Of a stretch of DNA of 64,000 nt, positions 17,904 to 26,139 are shown one piece after another. Position numbers and translations under genes: made by a program. Position 1 is the stretch's first letter; each line of letters starts with the position of its first letter. The DNA is from Streptomyces sp. R33 (GTDB taxonomy: Bacteria > Actinomycetota > Actinomycetes > Streptomycetales > Streptomycetaceae), in assembly GCF_041200175.1 (NCBI RefSeq), contig NZ_CP165727.1:6017501-6081500 (forward strand), given 5' to 3'. Under the pieces are notes generated by a model. That model did no database searches. It had not been told where the DNA came from and saw nothing but the letters and a program-made list of their open reading frames with translations.

Positions 17904-18800
17904 TCAGGCGTGCAGCAGGCTCTGCGGGAGGTACGCGGAGGTGACGCCGAGCCGCCAGCCGTGGACCTGGACGGCGAGCGCGGCCACGGCGATCGTGCCG
18001 GCCGGGAACAGGGTGCGGGGGGCCGCGTCGGGGCGTGCGCCCTCGCGCAGGCCGGCGAGGTTCCCGGCCAGGGCGCGTTCGAAGGCGGCCTGGTCGTCGT
18101 CGAGCAGGACGCGCAGCAGCCGCTGGTCCGGTGTGAGCACGCCGAGGCCGTCCAGGCGGCGGGCTGCCTCCGCGCGCTCGGCGGCGTCCGGCTTGCACAG
18201 GGTCGCGTCCGGCCAGTCCCGCGGCAGGTGCCCGGCCGCCCGGGTGAGGTAGAGGCACAGCGCGTCCATCTCGGCGAGCTCGGCCGGGTCGGAGTGCGAG
18301 TCGAGCGGCGAGTAGGGCACGCCGTCGTGGAGGGCGGGCGCGAAGTCGTTGCGCAGCAGCAGCCCGATGACGCGGTCCCGCTCCCGCACCGCCCCGCTGA
18401 CCAGGCACAACGCGAAGGCGTCCAGCCAGGTCCGGGCGGTGGGCGCCTGGTCGACCGCGTCGCCGAAGGAGATGTCCATGCTGCTGAGCTCCTCATGGAG
18501 CAGGGGGAACGGCACCTCGAAGTCGCCGTCGGGGAAGCAACCGAGGGAGAGCTCCCCGAGCGCGCATTCGGCGGCCGTCCGCAGCGCACGGCGTACGACG
18601 GCTCCGCCCAGCTCGGGATCCGCCAGCGTCTGCGCGCCGACGTGGTCGAGGAGGTCGTCGCGGGTCTCGTGGAGCCCCTTCAGGGACAGCAGCCCCCCGA
18701 ACCGCAGCCCGTGCCAGTGGTCGTAGACCCGTCCGGTGACGTCCTCCAGTGCCCGGGATATCCGGTGCCCGCTGACCTCGTGCCGCATCACGTCCTGCAT
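17904..18800 (-). CDS. Imm49-family immunity-like protein
   Basis: A 298-residue, mostly helical, acidic protein. Segments such as LRTAAECALGELSLGCFPDGDFEVPFPL, TARTWLDAFALCLVSG and TPDQRLLRVLLDDDQAAFERALAGN (read in parts) match my memory of Imm49 proteins from Streptomyces. Imm49 proteins are classed as immunity proteins of polymorphic toxin systems. The start is well supported by GGAGG 7 nt upstream. No toxin gene lies beside it: the neighbours are an amidohydrolase (convergent) and a PAP2 phosphatase (upstream on the same strand). The immunity role is therefore inference from family name only. Confidence 0.65.
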   Translation of the reverse strand: MQDVMRHEVSGHRISRALEDVTGRVYDHWHGLRFGGLLSLKGLHETRDDLLDHVGAQTLADPELGGAVVRRALRTAAECALGELSLGCFPDGDFEVPFPLLHEELSSMDISFGDAVDQAPTARTWLDAFALCLVSGAVRERDRVIGLLLRNDFAPALHDGVPYSPLDSHSDPAELAEMDALCLYLTRAAGHLPRDWPDATLCKPDAAERAEAARRLDGLGVLTPDQRLLRVLLDDDQAAFERALAGNLAGLREGARPDAAPRTLFPAGTIAVAALAVQVHGWRLGVTSAYLPQSLLHA

Positions 18801-18958
18801 GCCGCCGCCTCCTTGATCGTTTCACCTTGCGACGCGCACGCTAACAACGCCCACTGACACCGCCCCCGGAGGGTGCGGGCGGGTTGCGGTCCGTACGGGG
18901 TGGACCGGTTACGGTGCGGGGGAGCGGGTCGGGCCTGCAGGCCGGGGCGCCGGACCGG

Positions 18959-19849
18959 TCAGCGGTCGGCGCGGAAGCGGTTCAGCAGGGCCGACGCCGG
19001 GTGCGGTCCCGCGTACTCGGGCTCGCGCGGCAGCCGGTGCGGCAGCGAGCCGTACCAGCTGCGCGAGACGGTGTAGCCGAACGCCAGGCAGAGCATGCCG
19101 CCCACGGCGTCCAGCCAGAAGTGGTTTGCGGTGGCCACGATCACCACGAGGGTGGCCGTCGGGTAGAGCAGGCCCAGGATCCGGGCCCAGGGGGCGGAGG
19201 CGACGGCGAAGATCGTCAGCCCGCACCAGAGCGACCACCCTATGTGCATGGAGGGCATGGCGGCGTACTGGTTCGACATGTGCTTGAGGTTGCCGGAGGC
19301 CATGGAGCCCCAGGTGTGGTGGACCAGCACGGTGTCGACGAAGTCCTGCCCGTTCATCAGCCGGGGCGGCGCGAGCGGGAAGAAGTAGTAGCCGACCAGG
19401 GCGACGCCCGTGGTGGCGAAGAGGACCAGGCGCGTGGCCGCGTAGCGCCCCGGATGGAAGCGGTAGATCCAGACCAGGACGGCGATGGTCACGATGAAGT
19501 GGAGCGTGGCGTAGTAGTAGTTCATGCCGACGATCAGCCACGTCACCGAGTTCACGGCGTGGTTGACCGACTGCTCCACAGCGATCCCGAGGGTGCGCTC
19601 GAGGCCCCACAGCCAGTCGGCGTTCGCGAGGGCGTCCGCCTTCTGCTCGGGCACCGCGTTGCGGATGAGTGAGTACGTCCAGTAACTGACCCCGATGAGC
19701 AGGATCTCGAACCAGATCCGGGGCCGGCGTGGGGCTCGCAACCGGGACAAATGGGTGCGCTGAGCGCCCGGACGAGTTTCGCTCTCGGTCACGTGGGGTG
19801 ACGAGACTTCCGTCCGGGTTTCCAGTGTCTTCACGCTCGATTCACCCAT
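18959..19849 (-). CDS. PAP2-superfamily membrane phosphatase/transferase
   Basis: A 296-residue protein with about six hydrophobic segments after a basic N-terminal region. It holds PAP2 signature pieces MPSMHIGWSLW (about residue 200) and ATANHFWLDAVGG (about 243), the latter with the catalytic His and following Asp. The AUR1/inositolphosphotransferase-like subgroup shares this pattern. These enzymes handle lipid phosphates or phospho-head-group transfer in the cytoplasmic membrane. No Shine-Dalgarno sequence is obvious before the ATG; CAGACT 8 nt upstream may be a -10 element. It stands alone; the next gene upstream in this direction belongs to the mal group across 70 bp on the other side. 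Confidence 0.88.
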   Translation of the reverse strand: MGESSVKTLETRTEVSSPHVTESETRPGAQRTHLSRLRAPRRPRIWFEILLIGVSYWTYSLIRNAVPEQKADALANADWLWGLERTLGIAVEQSVNHAVNSVTWLIVGMNYYYATLHFIVTIAVLVWIYRFHPGRYAATRLVLFATTGVALVGYYFFPLAPPRLMNGQDFVDTVLVHHTWGSMASGNLKHMSNQYAAMPSMHIGWSLWCGLTIFAVASAPWARILGLLYPTATLVVIVATANHFWLDAVGGMLCLAFGYTVSRSWYGSLPHRLPREPEYAGPHPASALLNRFRADR

Positions 19850-19917
19850 GGGGAAAGAGTCTGCCAGATGCGTTCTCGCCTTCGATCATCCCTCGGGAGG
19901 GTCTGCGGCGCAGCTGC

Positions 19918-20964
19918 TCACCCCTGGGGACGAGACGGTCCCCTACGTTGCTGCGGACCGGAGGCGGTGGATCCGCGGACGACCAGTTCGGGCAGGAACA
20001 CGAACTCGCTGTGCGGTGCCGGCGTACCGCCGATCTCCTCCAGGAGCGTGCGGACCGCCGCCTGCCCCATGGCCTGCACGGGCTGCCGGATGGTGGTGAG
20101 CGGCGGATCGGTGAACGCTATGAGAGGGGAGTCGTCGAAGCCGACGACCGAGACGTCCTGCGGCACCCGCAGCCCCTGCTGCCGGGCCGCCCGGATCGCC
20201 CCGAGCGCCATCATGTCGCTCGCGCACACGATGGCGGTGCAGCCGCGCGCGACGAGCGCGGCCGCGGCGGCCTGCCCGCCCTCCAGTGTGTAGAGGGAGT
20301 GCTGGATGAGCTCCTCGACCTCGGCCTCGTCGAGGCCGAGCCGCTCCTTCATCCCGAGCCGGAAGCCCTCGATCTTGCGCAGGACGGGCACGAACCGCTT
20401 GGGTCCGACCGCGAGCCCGATCCGGGTGTGCCCGAGCGCGGTCAGGTGGGTCACGGCGAGCTGCATCGCGGCGCGGTCGTCGGGGGAGACGAAGGGGGCC
20501 TGCACCTTGTCGGAGAACCCGTTGATGAGGACGTACGGGACGCCCTGCCCGCGGAGTTGGTCGTAGCGGCCCATGTCGGCCGTGGTGTCGGCGTGCAGCC
20601 CGGAGACGAAGATGATGCCGGAGACCCCGCGGTCGACGAGCATCTCGGTGAGCTCGTCCTCGGTGGACCCGCCGGGCGTCTGCGTGGCCAGCACCGGCGT
20701 GTACCCCTGCCGGGTCAGGGCCTGGCCGATGACCTGGGCGAGCGCCGGGAAGATGGGGTTGTCGAGCTCGGGGGTTATCAGGCCGACGAGCCCCGCGCTG
20801 CGCTGGCGCAGTTTCACGGGGCGCTCGTAGCCGAGCACGTCGAGCGCGGCCAGCACGGACTCGCGGGTGCCTGCGGCCACACCGGGCTTGCCGTTGAGCA
20901 CGCGGCTGACTGTGGCTTCGCTGACCCCCGCCTGGGCTGCGATGTCGGCAAGCCGTGCGGTCAC
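19918..20964 (-). CDS. malR: LacI-family repressor, MalR-type
   Basis: A 348-residue protein starting at GTG 20964. The LacI helix-turn-helix is ARLADIAAQAGVSEATVSRVL (split at residue 20) followed by NGKPGVAAGTR; the ligand-binding core includes GLVGLITPELDNPIFPALAQ, GVSGIIFVSGLHAD, VPYVLINGF, and SVVGFDDSPLIAFTDPPLTTIRQP. In Streptomyces MalR represses maltose uptake and amylase genes until maltodextrin is present. It lies 26 bp downstream of a GH13 glucosidase gene on the same strand, next to divergent malEFG. No good ribosome-binding site is seen at this start. A close paralogue lies at 27771-28778. Confidence 0.9.
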   Translation of the reverse strand: MTARLADIAAQAGVSEATVSRVLNGKPGVAAGTRESVLAALDVLGYERPVKLRQRSAGLVGLITPELDNPIFPALAQVIGQALTRQGYTPVLATQTPGGSTEDELTEMLVDRGVSGIIFVSGLHADTTADMGRYDQLRGQGVPYVLINGFSDKVQAPFVSPDDRAAMQLAVTHLTALGHTRIGLAVGPKRFVPVLRKIEGFRLGMKERLGLDEAEVEELIQHSLYTLEGGQAAAAALVARGCTAIVCASDMMALGAIRAARQQGLRVPQDVSVVGFDDSPLIAFTDPPLTTIRQPVQAMGQAAVRTLLEEIGGTPAPHSEFVFLPELVVRGSTASGPQQRRGPSRPQG

Positions 20965-20990
20965 GGGATTGGACTGTACCGGTCCCCGGC

Positions 20991-22631
20991 TCACAAAGCC
21001 CACCACGTGCACGAATCCGCGGGCAGCAGCACGGTCCGGCCGTCCGTCTCGACCGGCGCGCTGGAGAGTACGGGGCGTCCCGGCGAGGGCAGTTCGAGCG
21101 GCTCGCAGCGGCTGTTGAAGGTGCAGGCGAAGCCGGGCCGGGTGAAGAGGAGGACGCCCGCGGGGGCGGGCAGCCAGGTCAGCGGGCCCGCGTCGGGGGC
21201 ACCGAGGCCGGGCAGTGCGCGGCGCAGCTCCAGGGCGGCGCGGTACAGCTCGAGGGTGGAGTGCGGGTCGCCGGTCTGGGCGGCGACGCTCAGCGGGGCC
21301 CAGTCCGCGGGCTGCGGGAGCCAGCTGCCGGCCGGGCCGAAACCGTACGGGGGCTGCTCGCCGGACCAGGGCAGCGGGATCCGGCAGCCGTCGCGCAGTC
21401 CGTCCTGCCCGGCGGTGCGCAGGAAGGCGGGGTCCTGGCGCACGGCGTCGGGGAGGTCGTCTACCTCGGGCAGGCCGAGCTCCTCGCCCTGGTAGAGGTA
21501 CGCGGAGCCGGGCAGGGCGAGCATCAGCAGGGCGGCGGCCCGGGCCCGGGCCAGCCCCTGTGCGCCGCCGCCGTAGCGGGTGACGTGGCGTACGACGTCG
21601 TGGTTGGACAGCACCCAGGTGGTGGGGGCGCCGACGGAGGCGGTGGCGGCCAGGGACTCGTCGATGACGGTCCGCATCGCCCGGGCGTCCCACGGGCAGT
21701 TCAGGAAGCGGAAGTTGAAGGCCTGGTGCAGCTCGTCGGGCCGGACGTACAGGGCGAGCCGCTCGGAGGTCGGCGCCCAGGCCTCGGCGACGCCGATGCG
21801 CGGGCCCGGGTAGGAGTCGAGCAGCCGCCGCCAGGAGCGGTGGATCTCGTGCACGCCGTCCTGGTCGAAGAAGGGGAGCGGCTCGGTGCCGATCAGGGTG
21901 GCCTGGGCGCCGCGGCCGATGTCGGGCAGGCCGGAGGCCTTGACCATGCCGTGGGCGACGTCGATGCGGAAGCCGTCGACGCCGAGGTCGAGCCAGAAGC
22001 GCAGGACGGAGGCGAACTCCTCCGCGACCTCGGGGTGCTCCCAGTTCAGGTCGGGCTGCTCGGGGGCGAAGAGGTGCAGGTACCAGGCGCCGTCCGGGGT
22101 CCGGGTCCAGGCGGGGCCGCCGAAGACGGACTCCCAGTCGTTGGGCGGGCGCTCCCCGTGGGGTCCGCGTCCGGGGCGGAAGTGGTAGCGGGCCCGGGCC
22201 CGGACCCCGGCCGGGCTGCCCGGGTCCGCGGTCAGGGCCTCCTGGAACCAGACGTGCCGGTCGGAGGTGTGGTTGGGGACCACGTCCACGATGACCCGCA
22301 GGCCCAGCGCGTGGGCGGCCCGGACGAGCTCGTCGGCGTCGGAGAGGTCCCCGAAGAGGGGGTCGACGGCCCGGTAGTCGGCGACGTCGTAACCGCCGTC
22401 GGCCTGCGGGGAGACGTAGAAAGGGGTGAGCCAGACGGCGTCGACCCCGAGCCGGGCCAGGTGGGGCAGGCGCGTGCGCACCCCGCGGAGGTCGCCGATG
22501 CCGTCGCCGTCGCTGTCCGCGAAGGACCGTACGTACACCTGATAGATGACGGCATCGCGCCACCAGCCGACGCTTTCGGTCGCCTTGCTGGAAGCGCTTG
22601 CAAGCCGGGATGCTGTCAGCTCATGGGTCAT
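20991..22631 (-). CDS. GH13 alpha-glucosidase (cytoplasmic)
   Basis: A 546-residue enzyme without signal peptide. GH13 regions are clear: WWRDAVIYQVYVRSF at the N-terminus, DVVPNHTSD, GFRIDVAHG with the nucleophile Asp, IGVAEAWAP with the acid/base Glu, and VLSNHDVVRH with the third Asp. Together with PFYVSPQADGGYDVADY it fits oligo-1,6-glucosidase/alpha-glucosidase (GH13_30-like) enzymes that cut imported maltodextrins. ATG 22631 is the only good start before the WWRD segment, yet it lacks a Shine-Dalgarno sequence. A LacI-type operator palindrome overlaps codons 9-15. It is co-directional with malR and closely related to the gene at 26140. Confidence 0.92.
   Translation of the reverse strand: MTHELTASRLASASSKATESVGWWRDAVIYQVYVRSFADSDGDGIGDLRGVRTRLPHLARLGVDAVWLTPFYVSPQADGGYDVADYRAVDPLFGDLSDADELVRAAHALGLRVIVDVVPNHTSDRHVWFQEALTADPGSPAGVRARARYHFRPGRGPHGERPPNDWESVFGGPAWTRTPDGAWYLHLFAPEQPDLNWEHPEVAEEFASVLRFWLDLGVDGFRIDVAHGMVKASGLPDIGRGAQATLIGTEPLPFFDQDGVHEIHRSWRRLLDSYPGPRIGVAEAWAPTSERLALYVRPDELHQAFNFRFLNCPWDARAMRTVIDESLAATASVGAPTTWVLSNHDVVRHVTRYGGGAQGLARARAAALLMLALPGSAYLYQGEELGLPEVDDLPDAVRQDPAFLRTAGQDGLRDGCRIPLPWSGEQPPYGFGPAGSWLPQPADWAPLSVAAQTGDPHSTLELYRAALELRRALPGLGAPDAGPLTWLPAPAGVLLFTRPGFACTFNSRCEPLELPSPGRPVLSSAPVETDGRTVLLPADSCTWWAL
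22589..22605. promoter_or_regulatory. LacI/MalR-type operator inside the 5' end of the glucosidase gene
   Basis: The perfect 10-bp palindrome GCTTGCAAGC (22596-22605) overlaps a second palindrome AAGCGCTT (22592-22599); together TGGAAGCGCTTGCA resembles LacI-family cre-like operators. It lies 27-43 nt downstream of the start codon at 22631, within codons 9-15. The CTTGCAAG core matches known Streptomyces MalR targets (family knowledge). Confidence 0.6.
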
Positions 22632-22747
22632 ACCGGTGTCAACGCGGGTACATGCCCCCTGGTTGCGGGCCTGATGACCCGAAGGAAGTTCGAACAACCA
22701 GCAAGCAGCGGCAACCGTCAGGACACACGGATGTAACGATCGGCCTT

Positions 22748-22770
22748 GCTTGCAGAAAATTGCCGCAAGC
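22748..22770. promoter_or_regulatory. Candidate MalR operator upstream of malE
   Basis: GCTTGC (22748-22753) and GCAAGC (22765-22770) form a perfect 6-bp inverted repeat with an 11-bp spacer, 84 bp before the malE start. The half sites match the CTTGC/GCAAG core of the other two mal operators in this window. Confidence 0.6.
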
Positions 22771-22853
22771 TCTTTCGGTCGGCTTTCAGGCTTGTTACGT
22801 TCCCTGCAACTCGGGACCGCGAGGGAGCGGCCGGGATCATCGAAGGAGTTCAT

Positions 22854-24128
22854 ATGCGGCGTGGCATAGCGGCCACCGCGCTGGTCGCGACCCTGGCGCT
22901 CGCGGCGACGGCTTGCGGTGGGGACGACAAGGACGCGGCCGGCGAGGCCAAGGCGGGCGGCGAGCTTTCCGGCACGGTCACGTGGTGGGACACCTCGAAC
23001 GACGCCGAGAAGGCCAGCTTCCAGAAGATCGCCGAGGCGTTCACCGCGAAGCACCCGAAGGTCACCGTCAAGTACGTCAACGTCCCGTACGGCGACGCGC
23101 AGAACAAGGTCAAGAACGCCTTCAGCAGCGGTTCCGAAGCCCCTGACGTGATCCGCGCGGACGTCGGCTGGGTCGCCGACTTCGCGTCCCTCGGCTACCT
23201 CGACGAGGTCCCGGCCGAGACGGCCAAGAAGGTCGACGCCGAGTTCCTGCCGCAGGCCGCGGCCAGCGGCAAGTTCGAGGGCAAGACCTACGCGGTCCCG
23301 CAGGTCATCGACACCCTCGGCCTCTTCTACAACAAGAAGATGCTCGCGGACGCCGGCGTCCAGCCCCCCAAGACGCTGGAAGAGGTGAAGACGGCCGCCG
23401 CCGCCATCAAGGCGAAGACCGGCAAGGCCGGCCTCTACCTGCGCGGCGACGACTCCTACTGGTTCCTCCCCCTCATCTACGGCGAGGGCGGCGACCTGGT
23501 CGACGCGAAGAACAAGACGGTCACCGTCGACAACGCGGCGGGCGTCAAGGCGTTCAAGACCGCCCGCGACCTGGTCACCTCCGGCGCGGCGATCACCAAC
23601 GCCACCGACGGCTGGGTCAACATGCAGACCGCCTTCAAGTCGGGCGAAGCCGCGATGATGATCAACGGCCCGTGGGCCGTCGCCGACACCTACGCCGGCG
23701 ACCAGTTCAAGGACAAGGCCAACCTCGGCGTCGCCGCCGTCCCGGCCGGCTCCGCCAAGGCCGGCGCCCCGCAGGGCGGCCACGACCTCGCCGTCTACGC
23801 CGGCTCCAAGAACCGTGCCGCCGCGCACGCCTTCGTGGAGTACATGACCTCGCAGGACGTGCAGGTGCAGTCCACCAAGGAGCTCAGCCTGCTCCCGACG
23901 CGGACCGCCGCCTACGAGCAGCCCGACGTCAAGTCCAGCGAGATGGTCCAGTTCTTCAAGCCGGCGGTGGACAAGGCCGTCGAGCGCGCCTGGATCCCGG
24001 AGAACGGCTCCCTCTTCGAGCCGCTGAAGGTCGAGTACACCAAGGCGATCACCGGGGCCTCGAGCCCGGAGGACGCGGCCAAGGCGGCCGGCGTCGAGTT
24101 CCGCAAGATCCTCAAGGGCTGGAAGTAG
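22854..24128 (+). CDS. malE: Maltose/maltodextrin-binding lipoprotein
   Basis: A 424-residue extracytoplasmic solute-binding protein. The lipoprotein signal ends at LALAATAC with lipid-modified Cys21. Characteristic segments are TVTWWDTSNDAEKASFQKIA, KVKNAFSSGSEAPDVIRAD, GKTYAVPQVIDTLGLFYNKK and AAMMINGPWAV. It captures maltodextrins and delivers them to the MalF/MalG permease; no ATPase gene is present, and Streptomyces typically uses a shared MsiK ATPase (established knowledge). ATG at 22854 has GAAGGAG 5 nt upstream. The operator at 22748-22770 lies upstream; malF follows after 8 bp. Confidence 0.95.
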   Translation: MRRGIAATALVATLALAATACGGDDKDAAGEAKAGGELSGTVTWWDTSNDAEKASFQKIAEAFTAKHPKVTVKYVNVPYGDAQNKVKNAFSSGSEAPDVIRADVGWVADFASLGYLDEVPAETAKKVDAEFLPQAAASGKFEGKTYAVPQVIDTLGLFYNKKMLADAGVQPPKTLEEVKTAAAAIKAKTGKAGLYLRGDDSYWFLPLIYGEGGDLVDAKNKTVTVDNAAGVKAFKTARDLVTSGAAITNATDGWVNMQTAFKSGEAAMMINGPWAVADTYAGDQFKDKANLGVAAVPAGSAKAGAPQGGHDLAVYAGSKNRAAAHAFVEYMTSQDVQVQSTKELSLLPTRTAAYEQPDVKSSEMVQFFKPAVDKAVERAWIPENGSLFEPLKVEYTKAITGASSPEDAAKAAGVEFRKILKGWK

Positions 24129-24136
24129 AAAAGACA

Positions 24137-25165
24137 ATGGCTGCTCACACCAGCCAGTCGGTGGCGAAGGCCGCGGGCAGCGACGGGGAGGACACCGTCG
24201 CCGCCCGCGGCCGGAGCCGCAGGACTGACAGCGCGAAGCGCGGTGGACTGGGGCGCGCCCTGGCCACCCACTGGTACGCCTGGGCCATGGTCGCCCCGGT
24301 GGTGCTCGTCCTCGGCGTGATCATCGGCTGGCCGCTCGTCCGCGGCATTTACCTGTCGCTGACCGACGCCAACGAGCGCAATGTCGCCCGTACGATCGGC
24401 GCCAACCACATCGAGGCCACGTACAAGTTCGTCGGCCTCGACAACTACGCGGACGTCCTGGCCGACCCGGTGTTCCTGCAGCGGCTGGTGTGGACGGTGA
24501 TGTGGACCGTCCTGTGCGTGTCGATCACGTTCACGCTCGGACTGGCCCTGGCCAACATGCTCAACCGGGACTTCCGGGGCCGCGCCGCCTACCGGATGGC
24601 GCTCATCCTGCCCTGGGCGGTCCCCGGCTTCGTCTCCGTCTTCGCCTGGCGGTTCCTCTTCAACCGCGACAGCGGCATCCTCAACAAGATCCTCGACGGT
24701 GGCGGCATCTCCGCGATCCCGTGGCTCGACGACCCGACGTGGGCGAAGTTCTCCGTCGTCGCCGTCAACGTCTGGCTCGGCGTCCCCTTCATGATGGTCG
24801 CCCTGCTCGGCGGGCTGCAGTCGATCCCCGGCGAGCTGTACGAGGCCGCCGAGATGGACGGCGCCACGGCCTGGCAGCGGTTCCGGCACATCACCCTGCC
24901 CGGGCTGCGCACGGTGAGCATGACCGTGATCCTGCTCTCCACCATCTGGACCTTCAACATGTTCCCGGTGATCTTCCTGCTGACGCGGGGCGGACCGGGC
25001 GACTCCACCGAGATCCTGGTGACCCAGGCCTTCCGCGAGGCCTTCGTGGCCAGCCCGCGCGACTTCGCGGGCTCTGCGACCTGGGGCGTGCTCATCCTCG
25101 CCCTGCTCATGATCTTCGCGCTGGTCTACCGGCGCTCGCTGCGCAAGCAGGGAGAGGTGTGGTGA
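24137..25165 (+). CDS. malF: Maltose ABC transporter permease
   Basis: A 342-residue membrane protein with about six transmembrane segments after a charged N-terminal tail of about 45 residues. The inner-membrane component signature EAAEMDGATAWQRFRHITLP (about residues 236-255) contains the EAA loop that contacts the ATPase. GGPGDSTEILVTQAF near the C-terminus is usual for sugar permeases of this type. It forms the channel with MalG. It lies 8 bp after malE and overlaps malG by 4 bp. Confidence 0.94.
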   Translation: MAAHTSQSVAKAAGSDGEDTVAARGRSRRTDSAKRGGLGRALATHWYAWAMVAPVVLVLGVIIGWPLVRGIYLSLTDANERNVARTIGANHIEATYKFVGLDNYADVLADPVFLQRLVWTVMWTVLCVSITFTLGLALANMLNRDFRGRAAYRMALILPWAVPGFVSVFAWRFLFNRDSGILNKILDGGGISAIPWLDDPTWAKFSVVAVNVWLGVPFMMVALLGGLQSIPGELYEAAEMDGATAWQRFRHITLPGLRTVSMTVILLSTIWTFNMFPVIFLLTRGGPGDSTEILVTQAFREAFVASPRDFAGSATWGVLILALLMIFALVYRRSLRKQGEVW

Positions 25166-26064
25166 CCATGACGACCGACACCGTGACCACCGGAACCGCG
25201 ACGACCGGCACCGCGACGGCCACCGTTTCCGTGCGCAAGCGGGGCGAGCGTTCGCCGCTCGCCTCCGCCGGGCTGCACGTGACCCTGATCGTCGCGTCCG
25301 TGATCGCCGTCTTCCCCGTGCTGTGGGTCCTGCTGACCTCGATCAAGCCCGCGAAGCACGCCATCTCCACGGACTTCGTGAAGGAACCGACCCTCGACAA
25401 CTACCGCTACCTGGTGGAGTCGACCTCCTTCTTCACCTGGTTCGGCAACTCCGTGCTCGTCGCCGGCATCACCACCGTCCTCGGTGTGTTCATCGCCGCC
25501 ACGACGGGCTACGCGGTCAGCCGGTTCAAGTTCCCCGGCATGAAGCCGCTGATGTGGACCCTGCTCATCACGCAGATGTTCCCGATGGCCATCCTCATCG
25601 TCCCGCTCTACAACCTCATGGGAGAGCTGGGGCTGCTGAACCAGCCGCTCGGCCTGATCATCACCTACCTCACCATCGCGGTGCCGTTCTGCGCCTGGAT
25701 GATGAAGGGCTTCTTCGACACCATCCCGGTCGAGATCGACGAATCCGGCCGCGTCGACGGGCTCAACCCCTTCGGCACCTTCTGGCGCCTGATCCTCCCG
25801 CTGGCCAAGCCCGGCCTCGCCGTCACCGGCTTCTACTCGTTCATCACCGCCTGGGGCGAAGTCGCGTACGCCTCCGCCTTCATGGTCGGCGACGAACACC
25901 TCACCCTCGCCGGGGGCCTGCAGACCTTCGTCACGCAGTACACCTCCAACTGGGGTGCGATGAGTGCCGCTTCGGTCCTCATCGCCATCCCCGCGGCCAT
26001 CTTCTTCCTCTTCGCCCAGCGTCACCTCGTCGCCGGGATGACGGCAGGCGCGACCAAGGGCTGA
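25162..26064 (+). CDS. malG: Maltose ABC transporter permease
   Basis: A 300-residue permease. The GTG at 25162 overlaps the malF stop (GTGA) and has GGAG 7 nt upstream; ATG at 25168 is an alternative. The N-terminus is a Thr-rich stretch (TTDTVTTGTATTGTATATV), followed by about six membrane segments. The EAA-type loop is PVEIDESGRVDGLNPFGTFW, and GYAVSRFKFPG and FFLFAQRHLVAGMTAGATKG are typical of MalG-type proteins. It completes the maltodextrin channel with MalF. It is followed after 75 bp by a GH13 gene in the same direction, probably the same transcript. Confidence 0.94.
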   Translation: MTMTTDTVTTGTATTGTATATVSVRKRGERSPLASAGLHVTLIVASVIAVFPVLWVLLTSIKPAKHAISTDFVKEPTLDNYRYLVESTSFFTWFGNSVLVAGITTVLGVFIAATTGYAVSRFKFPGMKPLMWTLLITQMFPMAILIVPLYNLMGELGLLNQPLGLIITYLTIAVPFCAWMMKGFFDTIPVEIDESGRVDGLNPFGTFWRLILPLAKPGLAVTGFYSFITAWGEVAYASAFMVGDEHLTLAGGLQTFVTQYTSNWGAMSAASVLIAIPAAIFFLFAQRHLVAGMTAGATKG

Positions 26065-26139
26065 CGCCCCTCCCGCGACCCAGGGCTGACCCCCCTGCCT
26101 GCCCCCTCTCACCCCCGGCCCGATCTCTCCAAGGACGAC

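Noticed and set aside
18932..18943. GGCCTGCAGGCC palindrome as terminator of the PAP2 gene
   Set aside because: It is a 12-bp self-complement without loop, common by chance in high-GC DNA, and too weak to support a terminator call.
20965..22563. Upstream extension of the malR frame to 22563 (881 codons)
   Set aside because: The extension is the wrong frame of the GH13 gene; the LacI helix-turn-helix starts right after GTG 20964, as in other family members.
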